Assembly: GCA_030606465.1 (NCBI GenBank)
Contig: JAUWGL010000027.1
Span: 1 to 8,435, forward strand
Reading direction: 5' to 3'
DNA from: Thermoplasmata archaeon
GTDB lineage: Archaea > Thermoplasmatota > E2 > DHVEG-1
DNA: 8,435 nucleotides
The position numbers and the translations under genes were made by a program. Shown piece after piece: positions 1 to 6,328 of this stretch (position 1 is the first letter of the stretch; each line of letters opens with the position of its first letter). The notes under the pieces are model-generated. The model did no database searches and was not told the DNA's origin. It saw only the letters and a program-made list of their open reading frames with translations.

Positions 1-600
1 AATTCCATCAAGGGCAAATTGAATAGCAATTGCAACTGTTAGTAGCCCCATAACACGAGTGAAAGCATCCATTCCCTTTTTTCCTAGAGCCTTTATTACA
101 ACACCTGAACCTAAAAAAATGATATAAGTAATAATCATAGTTAATAAAATTGCTGCAAATGCAATTATTAGCAAAATCTGCCATTCAAGTTGAAAATCTG
201 GGTTTTGCATACTCATAATTGTTACTGTAATTGCACCGGGTCCTGCAAGAGAAGGCATTGCAAGAGGAACAAGTGCAAAATCTGCTTTTTGTTCTGCTCC
301 AGGTTTAGTTTCACCAAATTGTTGCCCCCTTCGTGTCATATCGAGACCTACAAAGGCAAGTAAAATACCTCCTGCTATTCTTAGTGAATAAATCTCGATT
401 TTAAGATATGTTAGAATACTTGATCCTGCAATTGCAAATATAATAAGAAGAATTGCTGCATAAACTACTGCATTTTTTGCAGTTTTCCTTCTTTCCTCTT
501 TTGAATATTTATTAGTTATTGCTGAAAAAAGAGCAAGAGTCGATGAAGGATTAACAATAATAAATAATGGAATGAAGACTGCTAGGAAGACTTCGAGCAT
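1..600 (-). CDS. MarC/SnatA-family integral membrane protein (3' end beyond window)
   Basis: This is a 200-codon open frame starting at ATG (598-600) and running off the left edge with no stop. MarC proteins are usually just over 200 aa, so nearly all of it is present. Family hallmarks are visible: an N-terminal hydrophobic helix ending in VNP (residues 16-18), the conserved stretch PLAMPSLAGPGAIT (112-125), and a C-terminal RVMGLLTVAIAIQF (182-195). I see about six hydrophobic segments: roughly 3-18, 45-66, 71-88, 109-128, 141-164 and 183-198. The family is named for an Escherichia coli multiple-antibiotic-resistance locus, but a resistance role is doubtful. An archaeal relative (SnatA) has been described as a small neutral amino acid transporter, so the substrate here is open. 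It follows phoU by 71 nt on the same strand but has its own candidate promoter, and no link to phosphate is evident. There is no Shine-Dalgarno before the start. Confidence 0.9.
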   Translation of the reverse strand, partial: MLEVFLAVFIPLFIIVNPSSTLALFSAITNKYSKEERRKTAKNAVVYAAILLIIFAIAGSSILTYLKIEIYSLRIAGGILLAFVGLDMTRRGQQFGETKPGAEQKADFALVPLAMPSLAGPGAITVTIMSMQNPDFQLEWQILLIIAFAAILLTMIITYIIFLGSGVVIKALGKKGMDAFTRVMGLLTVAIAIQFALDGI

Positions 601-620
601 AAAATGGGTTAACAAAGAAT

Positions 621-630
621 ATTATATCAA
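621..630 (-). promoter_or_regulatory. Candidate TATA box for the MarC gene (leaderless transcript)
   Basis: Read on the minus strand, this is TTGATATAAT, centred about 25 nt before the MarC start codon at 600. That is the archaeal TATA-to-start-site distance, so transcription would begin at or next to the ATG. This fits the absence of a ribosome-binding site. It implies that the MarC gene can be expressed separately from phoU. Confidence 0.45.
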
Positions 631-671
631 TTTTTTGTAAGAGTATTATAGACGAGATCGCTAAGTTACAG

Positions 672-1322
672 TCACTTTATTTCCACTCGTTCACCAGTTG
701 CCATATAATTGACTTTTTCCGCAATTTTACATGAATGATCCGCACATCGCTCAAGATACCGAGCAATCATGATGTAATACATACACCGTTCGATCTTCTT
801 GGTATCTTCCATCATATAAGTGAGGTTTTCTCTAAAAATTGAATTACGTAGAGAATCAACATCATCATCCCTATCAACAAATGATTTTATATCTACAGGT
901 TGTTGATTTTTATATGCATTGAGCGCATCAGAGATCATACTGTCTACAATCTTACTCATATGCGGTATACTCACCAACCTTGCAACGTGTGGTTTGTCTG
1001 CTATTTCTGTTACAAACTTTGAAATATCTTTTCCATATCTTCCAATTCTTGCTAGATATGTGATTAATTTAAGTGATGACCCTATAACTCGCATGTCTTT
1101 AGCCATAGGCTGATACATAGATATGGCCTGCAAACAGCGATGCTCGATATCGTCATCCATCTCCATTAGTTTCTTTTTTTTAGCATAAACCTTGTCAGCA
1201 AGTTTTACATCCTGTTTTTCAAGAGCAACAATTGACTCGCTTAGCATGCTCTGTGCAAGTTCACCCATTTCTACTACGTCTTGTTTGATTTTTTTCAATT
1301 TTTCATGAAATTTAGATTTCAT
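672..1322 (-). CDS. phoU: PhoU, phosphate transport system regulatory protein
   Basis: This 216-aa protein is a typical PhoU in length and build: two repeated three-helix bundles, all helical and soluble. In bacteria PhoU sits between the PstSCAB transporter and phosphate signalling, damping uptake and gene expression when phosphate is plentiful. Repeat one carries the PMAKDMRVI stretch (72-80) and RIGRYGKDI (92-100). Repeat two ends in the metal-binding type motif ERCADH (191-196). In repeat one the usual glutamate before RIG is an alanine (A91) and the aspartate-histidine position is RY, so the first metal site looks degenerate while the second is kept. The ATG is preceded by GGAGG (1330-1334) with a 7-nt spacer. 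The gene follows pstB by 14 nt and is the last gene of the pst operon, the usual position. I see no PhoR partner here, so any signal would have to go elsewhere, for example to the AbrB-PhoU protein (inference). Confidence 0.95.
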   Translation of the reverse strand: MKSKFHEKLKKIKQDVVEMGELAQSMLSESIVALEKQDVKLADKVYAKKKKLMEMDDDIEHRCLQAISMYQPMAKDMRVIGSSLKLITYLARIGRYGKDISKFVTEIADKPHVARLVSIPHMSKIVDSMISDALNAYKNQQPVDIKSFVDRDDDVDSLRNSIFRENLTYMMEDTKKIERCMYYIMIARYLERCADHSCKIAEKVNYMATGERVEIK

Positions 1323-1336
1323 ACCCTTTCCTCCTT

Positions 1337-2104
1337 TTATCCAAACCTTCCAGTAATATAATTCTCAGTGCTTTCTTCCTTTGGATTTTCAAATATCTGT
1401 TTAGTACCACCATACTCAATAAGTTTACCTAGATACATATAAGCAGTATAATTACTAACACGAGCAGCCTGCTGCATATTATGAGTAACAATTACTACCG
1501 TGTAATTTTTAACCAGTTCACGGATGAGCTCCTCTATTTTTGCTGTAGCAATAGGATCAAGCGCGCTACATGGTTCATCCATCAGAACTACATCTGGGTT
1601 AATTGCCAATGCACGAGCAATACACAGCCTTTGTTGCTGTCCACCAGAAAAACCCATAGCCGAATCATCAAGTCTATCACTTACTTCATCCCAAAGAGCT
1701 GCCTCTTTCAAACTATTCTCAACGATTTCATCGAGTTTTTTCTTGTTTCTAATACCAGCAATACGGCAACCATAAGCAATATTTTCATAGATACTCTTTG
1801 GAAAAGGATTAGGTTTCTGAAAGACCATGCCAACTTTCTTTCGTATTTCAACAACATCGGTCTTCTTCTCATAAATATCAACATCGTCCATAATCACACT
1901 ACCCTCAATACGGCATTTATTAATGATATCATTCATACGATTAAGACAACGAATCAACGTTGATTTACCGCAACCAGAAGGACCAATAATAGCAGTAACC
2001 TTATTCTCCAAAACCGGCACGGTGATATCATACAAAGCCTGTGACTTATCATACCAAAGATTCAGATTTCTAATGTCCATTTTGATCTTATTTTTACTTG
2101 TCAT
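1337..2104 (-). CDS. pstB: PstB, phosphate ABC transporter ATP-binding protein
   Basis: This is the cytoplasmic ATPase that powers phosphate import through PstC and PstA. Its 255 aa match the family length (about 250-260). All ABC motifs are present in order: Walker [10 protein letters not shown] (41-49), Q-loop with Q96 followed by the PstB-typical KPNPFP (97-102), signature FSGGQQQR (152-159, with F where L is usual), Walker B DVVLMDEP (171-178), D-loop SALD (180-183) and switch histidine H208 in THNM. The FQKPNPFP stretch and the C-terminal ITGRFG are characteristic of PstB rather than other ABC ATPases. The ATG start at 2104 lies 23 nt after the pstA stop and has no clear Shine-Dalgarno, only GGTTGGTTG just upstream. 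M9 would be an alternative start but has no better ribosome site. It is followed by phoU after 14 nt. Confidence 0.98.
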   Translation of the reverse strand: MTSKNKIKMDIRNLNLWYDKSQALYDITVPVLENKVTAIIGPSGCGKSTLIRCLNRMNDIINKCRIEGSVIMDDVDIYEKKTDVVEIRKKVGMVFQKPNPFPKSIYENIAYGCRIAGIRNKKKLDEIVENSLKEAALWDEVSDRLDDSAMGFSGGQQQRLCIARALAINPDVVLMDEPCSALDPIATAKIEELIRELVKNYTVVIVTHNMQQAARVSNYTAYMYLGKLIEYGGTKQIFENPKEESTENYITGRFG

Positions 2105-2127
2105 ATTTCAACCAACCATGATTTTTT

Positions 2128-3411
2128 TCAAAATTCAACTCTATATTTCTCACGAATAATAATTGCTATTGCATTCATACCAAGCACAATAGATAACAAC
2201 AACAAAGCAGTTGCCCATGCATTTTGATCAACAGGATAAGCACCAATATACCTAGTAAGTTCAAGCAGATGATACGGAAGTGCCTGAATAGGATCGAAAA
2301 TAGATGTAGGTGTACCTGCACCCATAAAAACAACTGCGGTAAACATTATAGGGGCGGTTTCTCCAGCAGCCCTGCCTACACCTAAAACGGTGCCCGTAAT
2401 TATTCCCGGTAGTGCAGGTGGTAAAACCACTCTTTGTATAGTCTGCCATCTGGTTGCACCTACAGCATAAGACCCCTCACGGAGACTCTGTGGAACACTC
2501 TTCAAAGCCTCTTCAGAAGATCTAATAATAATAGGCAGAGTAAGAAAACTCATAATTAAAATCCCACTTAATAGAGATATACCAAATATTGGAACAAAAA
2601 ATGCAAGCCCAAAAAGACCATGAACAATAGAAGGAATTCCTTGCAAGACGTCTACACCTATTCTAATGACTCTCACGATTTTCCCTTTCTTTGCATACTC
2701 CTGTAAATAAATTGCGCTTCCAATACCTAGTGGTAGAGCAATAAAAACAGTTCCCATTAGTAGTAAAAGCGTACCAACAATCGCTGGAAATACACCGCCT
2801 TTGCTCCCATGTCTGCTAACATCCTGAGTAAGAAACTCCCAACTGATACCACCTATACCATTAGATACGATACTACTAACAATAACCACTAAGGGATAGA
2901 GAATCAAAAGAATTGCAACTGTGAGAACGTAATAAGCAGATGCTTGGCTAGATTTGCTGGTAAAATTATACAAAGGTTTCATTGAAAAAGAAGCGCCGAG
3001 AATCCCAACTATAATAAGAATAAAAGAGGTAATCATGAATTTAAGTATCGATGCATCAACATCATATGCTTTTAACTCGTATTGTGGGGGAAATAATGGC
3101 ATATAATATGCCAATAAAAACACAATAACAACAAATACAATCAAACTTGCTAATTCTTTTTTCTTATGTAATTTGATATATGAATAAAAGAGGAGTATAG
3201 AAATCAATATAGCAATGGTTCCCAGAAGAAATCTTAAAAATATATCTCCAATATACACTGACATTGCAACAGAGGCAAATCCAATAATGGCGACAAGTGA
3301 AGAAAAAACAATTGAAACAATACACATAATTTTTTTAAATTCCCAGTTATCTCGTTTGAGCAATTCCTTAAAAAAATCCTTGAAATAACTGTAACTTTTT
3401 CTTAGATCCAT
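2128..3411 (-). CDS. pstA: PstA, phosphate ABC transporter permease, with a long membrane N-terminal extension
   Basis: This is the second channel subunit of the PstSCAB importer. The C-terminal part, about residues 155-427, is a standard PstA of six membrane segments. It contains the ATPase-coupling EAA loop at about 301-337 (EALKSVP...EGSYAVGATRWQTI...LPPALPGI), the LQGIPSIVHG stretch (256-265) and GRAAGETAPI (346-355). The first ~150 residues are extra. Bacterial PstA is usually near 280-300 aa, whereas this one is 427 aa and has about four additional hydrophobic segments (roughly 28-54, 58-79, 88-107, 123-145) ahead of the core. Long PstA proteins also occur in other archaea such as haloarchaea, from memory, so the extension is unusual but maybe not unique. 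The start is firm: AGGAGGA (3418-3424) lies just before the ATG, inside the last codons of pstC. The pstC stop is 3 nt before this start, so translation is probably coupled. Confidence 0.96.
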   Translation of the reverse strand: MDLRKSYSYFKDFFKELLKRDNWEFKKIMCIVSIVFSSLVAIIGFASVAMSVYIGDIFLRFLLGTIAILISILLFYSYIKLHKKKELASLIVFVVIVFLLAYYMPLFPPQYELKAYDVDASILKFMITSFILIIVGILGASFSMKPLYNFTSKSSQASAYYVLTVAILLILYPLVVIVSSIVSNGIGGISWEFLTQDVSRHGSKGGVFPAIVGTLLLLMGTVFIALPLGIGSAIYLQEYAKKGKIVRVIRIGVDVLQGIPSIVHGLFGLAFFVPIFGISLLSGILIMSFLTLPIIIRSSEEALKSVPQSLREGSYAVGATRWQTIQRVVLPPALPGIITGTVLGVGRAAGETAPIMFTAVVFMGAGTPTSIFDPIQALPYHLLELTRYIGAYPVDQNAWATALLLLSIVLGMNAIAIIIREKYRVEF

Positions 3412-3414
3412 GTT

Positions 3415-4299
3415 TTATCCTCCTCTGAATTTTTTCTCTACTCTCTCTTGAAGTATGTTTGAAGAAATACTCATGATTGCAACAATTACAAACAGTATTA
3501 CAGCACCTGCAAACAATGCGTTGACATGCAACCCAGTTGCTTCGCCCATATCATTAACAATAAGAGAAGTAAGTGTTGTTCCAGTGGTTTCAAACATGTC
3601 CCATGGAGGGAGCGGGATTTTCATTACATTTCCTAAAACAAGTGAAACAGCCATGGTTTCGCCAATGGCTCTACCAATTCCAAGTACTACTGCTGCTGAT
3701 ATTCCAGATATTGACGAAGGTATTGTTACTTTTTTGATGGTTTCCCATTTTGTAGCTCCAAGGGCAAGTGATGCTTCTTTATAGGATCTTGGTACCGCTT
3801 TCATTGCATCATCAGACATGCTGATGATTATCGGTAACGCCATGACTCCAAGGATGAGAGATCCTGCTAGAAATGAATACCCTGATAGCATGTCAAAACT
3901 TGGCTGCAGATATCTTACGATCAATACTATTCCTATGAACCCATAAACAATTGACGGAACACCTGCTAAAAGTTCAATAATTGGTTTTAAGATGATGCGT
4001 AATCGGTGTGGGGCTAGTTCTGATAAAAAAATCGCACCTAAAATACCAAGGGGGATGGCTATGAGCATTGCACCAAGGGTTACGATAAGGGTACCAAATA
4101 TTGCAGCGCCGATTCCATATGGTCCGTTAGATGCATTCCATTTTGTACTAAAAATACCCCAGCCCATTTCTTGGAATGCGGGGAGTGCTTCTTGAAACAA
4201 AAAAAAGAAAATGAAAAAAATAATAAAAATTGATACTGCTGCTACACAGAAGAAAAGATATTTTATCAACTCTTCTTTCAGGGTTCGTGAAAGCAGCAT
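3415..4299 (-). CDS. pstC: PstC, phosphate ABC transporter permease
   Basis: This is the first membrane channel subunit of the phosphate importer, pairing with PstA. Its 294 aa are normal for the family. About six hydrophobic segments are visible: roughly 12-36, 64-93, 108-131, 142-161, 199-223 and 258-280. The ATPase-coupling EAA loop lies at about 164-200, with DAMKAVPRSYKEASLALGATKWETI and then the conserved IPSSISGI. LLAGVPSIVYG (110-120) and GIGRAIGETMAV (207-218) are PstC-type signatures. The ATG at 4299 is 26 nt after the pstS stop. Upstream there is only a weak GGTTGAT, with no strong Shine-Dalgarno. The last codons, encoding Arg-Gly-Gly, contain the ribosome site for pstA, a compact arrangement that probably couples the levels of the two channel subunits. 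Confidence 0.97.
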   Translation of the reverse strand: MLLSRTLKEELIKYLFFCVAAVSIFIIFFIFFFLFQEALPAFQEMGWGIFSTKWNASNGPYGIGAAIFGTLIVTLGAMLIAIPLGILGAIFLSELAPHRLRIILKPIIELLAGVPSIVYGFIGIVLIVRYLQPSFDMLSGYSFLAGSLILGVMALPIIISMSDDAMKAVPRSYKEASLALGATKWETIKKVTIPSSISGISAAVVLGIGRAIGETMAVSLVLGNVMKIPLPPWDMFETTGTTLTSLIVNDMGEATGLHVNALFAGAVILFVIVAIMSISSNILQERVEKKFRGG

Positions 4300-4325
4300 T
4301 TAGATCGAATCAACCTTTTGTTTAC

Positions 4326-5171
4326 TTATAGGATTGAAATAAATCCTTCTTCCTCTACGAGCGCTTGTCCTTCTGATCCCATTACAAAATCTAGGAATTC
4401 TTTCACTGCACCTGTTGCTTCTCCTTTTGTATACATATGTAGAGATCTTGAAATTGGATAGCTCTCATCTTTAATTGTAGCTGCTGAGGGTTCTACTCCG
4501 TTTATTTTCAGAGCGGGAGTTTGATCACTAACATATCCAAGACCAACATATCCAATGGCTTTGTTGCTTCCGCCTACAGCCTGTTTTACTTGGGAGTTTG
4601 CTGAGTTAGCCTTATCTGCAGCAGTCTCATCGAGATCCACTATATCCATAAAGGTATCTCTCGTGCCAGAACCTTCTTCTCTCTCGTTGACAAAAATCTC
4701 TTCATCTGGTCCACCTAACGTTTGCCAATTGGAAATTGATCCATCGTATATTCCCTTGAGTTGATCTAGTGTTATATCTGTTACACCAGCATCGTGGATT
4801 GCTTTGCTTACAATAACTGCAACACCATCAAGGGCTATCTTATGGTCAACAAAGATATTGCCATATTGATCTATCTCTGATTGTTTTACTTCTCTAGATG
4901 CACTTCCAATGTTTGCGCTACCTGTTGCAACTGATTTTATGCCTAACGATGATCCGCCGCCAGCTACGGTGACTTTTATATCATCATGAAGTTTATTGAA
5001 TTCCTCTGCACAGGTTTCTGCAACAGGAAGTACTGTTGAAGATCCTTTTATTGAGATTGTAGTTGTATCTTTTTGGCCTATGCATCCAGTTAAGAATACA
5101 GCACCTAATGCTATGCCAACGATTAGCAATACGCCTGCCTTTCCAAATTTTCTATTTTCTATTCCATTCAT
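4326..5171 (-). CDS. pstS: PstS, phosphate-binding lipoprotein of the ABC importer
   Basis: This is the extracytoplasmic solute-binding protein that delivers phosphate to PstC/PstA. Counted from the ATG at 5171 it has 281 aa. A short charged N-terminus and a hydrophobic segment (about 13-27) lead to the lipobox FLTGC with Cys30, so it is probably membrane-anchored by lipid. Phosphate-binding loops are recognisable: GSSTVLP (43-49), GGGSSLG (71-77), SASRE (90-94), the IALDGVAVIV stretch (112-121) and EGSGTRDTF (166-174). Near the end comes FLDFVMGSEGQALVEEEGF, the usual PstS C-terminal helix. An in-frame TTG nine bases upstream (5178-5180) would add Met-Ile-Lys. I prefer the ATG because the TATA-like box at 5201-5207 puts transcription start near 5179 and the TTG has no ribosome site. 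It is the first gene of the pst operon and is divergent from the AbrB-PhoU regulator. Confidence 0.96.
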   Translation of the reverse strand: MNGIENRKFGKAGVLLIVGIALGAVFLTGCIGQKDTTTISIKGSSTVLPVAETCAEEFNKLHDDIKVTVAGGGSSLGIKSVATGSANIGSASREVKQSEIDQYGNIFVDHKIALDGVAVIVSKAIHDAGVTDITLDQLKGIYDGSISNWQTLGGPDEEIFVNEREEGSGTRDTFMDIVDLDETAADKANSANSQVKQAVGGSNKAIGYVGLGYVSDQTPALKINGVEPSAATIKDESYPISRSLHMYTKGEATGAVKEFLDFVMGSEGQALVEEEGFISIL

Positions 5172-5200
5172 TTTTATCAATCATACAAAATCAATTTTAG

Positions 5201-5214
5201 ATATATACTTTCCC
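5201..5214 (-). promoter_or_regulatory. Candidate BRE/TATA promoter for the pst operon
   Basis: On the minus strand this reads GGGAAAGTATATAT: a purine-rich BRE-like stretch directly followed by a TATA box (5201-5207). The box centre is about 33 nt before the pstS ATG at 5171. A start site about 25 nt downstream of the box would fall near 5179, giving a leader of some 8 nt or nearly leaderless mRNA. This fits the lack of a Shine-Dalgarno before pstS. An alternative TATA (5231-5237) lies further upstream within the shared palindrome. Confidence 0.5.
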
Positions 5215-5242
5215 AATATATACTATAGTGATATATATTAGG
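5212..5242. promoter_or_regulatory. AT-rich imperfect palindrome, putative operator between pstS and the AbrB-PhoU gene
   Basis: The arms CCCAATATAT (5212-5221) and ATATATTAGG (5233-5242) are inverted copies with one mismatch. The centre is ACTATAGT (5222-5229), itself a perfect palindrome. The right half contains TGATATATA (5229-5237), which could also act as a TATA box. The combination ACTATAG + TGATATATA recurs in the PiT promoter at 8314-8331 with two bases inserted. A symmetric site in a divergent promoter next to a DNA-binding regulator gene is what an operator would look like. The binding itself is inferred. Confidence 0.45.
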
Positions 5243-5252
5243 ACAATAGATG

Positions 5253-5268
5253 ACTATAGTTCTATAGG
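5253..5268. repeat. Tandem CTATAG pair, putative operator half-sites
   Basis: The palindromic hexamer CTATAG occurs twice with a two-base spacer (5254-5259 and 5262-5267). The first copy starts 31 bp from the CTATAG inside the palindrome at 5223-5228, close to three helical turns, so both would face the same side of the DNA. The pair lies just upstream of the TATA-like stretch before the AbrB-PhoU gene, consistent with autoregulation. Confidence 0.4.
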
Positions 5269-5270
5269 AA

Positions 5271-5284
5271 AATTTAATAATATA
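5271..5284 (+). promoter_or_regulatory. Candidate TATA region for the AbrB-PhoU gene
   Basis: The AT-rich stretch AATTTAATAATATA follows purine-rich GGAAA. Its centre is only about 18 nt before the ATG at 5295 but about 25-32 nt before the in-frame ATG at 5310. A leaderless transcript would therefore fit the second start better. There is no Shine-Dalgarno before either. The upstream TGATATATA (5229-5237) is a rival TATA that would give a longer leader. Confidence 0.35.
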
Positions 5285-5294
5285 CTGAATACTT

Positions 5295-6317
5295 ATGAAT
5301 AACGATAATATGGAAATAAGACGAGTTCAAATGACCGGCGGTTCTTCATACATAGTAACTCTACCAAAAGAATGGATAAAATCAGTAAATATCAAGAAAA
5401 ACGATCCATTGGGCTTGCTTATGCAATCAGATGGGAACTTACTCATCACAACAAAAATGACTCAGGACAAAGTGCAAAGAACAAAAGAATTTAATGTAAG
5501 CGATATAACGGATCAGACATATCTACTGAGACGTCTAGTTGGTGCATACATATCTGGATATAATTCCATCAAAATTAAATCATCGAAAAGAATGCCACCT
5601 GCTACAAGAGCAATTGTTAGGAAATTTACACAAACAACAATAGGTCAAGAAGTAGTAGAAGAAACAGATACAACAATAACACTAAAAGATTTACTCAATC
5701 CTGCAGAAATGCCCTTGGATAAAACTATCAAAAGGATGCACATCATCGTAAAAAGTATGCATGAGGATGCAATGCGTGCTTTAGAGGAAAGCAACAGAAA
5801 ACTATCAGAAGATGTGATTTCACGAGATAACGACGTAGATCGATTACACTGGTTAGTCGCACGACAAAACAATATAATATTGCAAAATGTAAGTCTCGCA
5901 GAAAAAATGGGGACCACTATAGAAATGTCCTCTACTTGTTTTTTAATAAGCAGAATCATCGAACGTATCGGAGATCATGCTGTTAGAATATCACAGAACG
6001 CACGTGCTCTAGCTGACGATAAATTAAACAAAGAAATCATAGAACATATTCATTCTGCTAGCAATCTTTCACTTGATATCTTCAATAAGAGTATCGGGGC
6101 TTTCTTTAGACGAGACATAAAAGCAGCAAATGAAAACATCGAAAACGTGAAAAAACTTGAAGCTAAATGCAAAGAAATTAACACACTAGCTCTAAAACAA
6201 GAAGGAGCAACTGCTGTTTCCCTTGGATACATTGTAGAAAGTATCAGACGAGTAGGGGAATATGGAGAGGATATATCAGAAAATGTAATTAATCATCTTG
6301 TCGGAGAAGAAACATAG
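5295..6317 (+). CDS. AbrB-PhoU fusion protein, probable phosphate-responsive transcription regulator
   Basis: This 340-aa protein is built in three parts. Residues about 7-52 are a SpoVT/AbrB-type DNA-binding fold (RRVQMTGGSSYIVTLPKEWI, then NIKKNDPLGLLMQSDGNLLI). Residues about 65-135 form a linker domain. Residues about 140-335 are a two-repeat PhoU domain. The PhoU part has metal-site motifs ERIGDHAVRI (223-232) in repeat one and ESIRRVGEYGEDI (315-327) in repeat two. AbrB folds bind DNA as dimers and PhoU folds sense phosphate status via partners, so a phosphate-dependent regulator is the natural reading. This remains inferred from domains and context. It is the only plus-strand gene, divergent from pstS, and ends 11 nt from the stop of the DUF47 gene. 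The ATG at 5310 (M6) is an alternative start: the AbrB motif begins right after it, and neither start has a Shine-Dalgarno. Confidence 0.93.
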   Translation: MNNDNMEIRRVQMTGGSSYIVTLPKEWIKSVNIKKNDPLGLLMQSDGNLLITTKMTQDKVQRTKEFNVSDITDQTYLLRRLVGAYISGYNSIKIKSSKRMPPATRAIVRKFTQTTIGQEVVEETDTTITLKDLLNPAEMPLDKTIKRMHIIVKSMHEDAMRALEESNRKLSEDVISRDNDVDRLHWLVARQNNIILQNVSLAEKMGTTIEMSSTCFLISRIIERIGDHAVRISQNARALADDKLNKEIIEHIHSASNLSLDIFNKSIGAFFRRDIKAANENIENVKKLEAKCKEINTLALKQEGATAVSLGYIVESIRRVGEYGEDISENVINHLVGEET

Positions 6318-6328
6318 TAAAGAGGAGA

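Noticed and set aside
601..671. Terminator of the pst operon after phoU
   Set aside because: The minus strand has no T-run or hairpin here, only the TATA-like sequence for the MarC gene. No terminator can be supported, so read-through into MarC is possible.
1481..1963. A 160-codon plus-strand open frame antisense to pstB
   Set aside because: It lies wholly within pstB, whose motifs are all intact. The translation shows no recognisable domain and has the composition of a reverse-frame shadow in AT-rich DNA.
5916..5922. A further ACTATAG inside the AbrB-PhoU coding region
   Set aside because: It lies in coding sequence without the adjoining TGATATATA or other copies. About two chance occurrences of this 7-mer are expected in a window of this size and composition, by rough calculation.
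5645..5959. A minus-strand frame inside the AbrB-PhoU gene
   Set aside because: The plus-strand protein has conserved PhoU motifs across this stretch, and the reverse frame is serine-rich shadow sequence.
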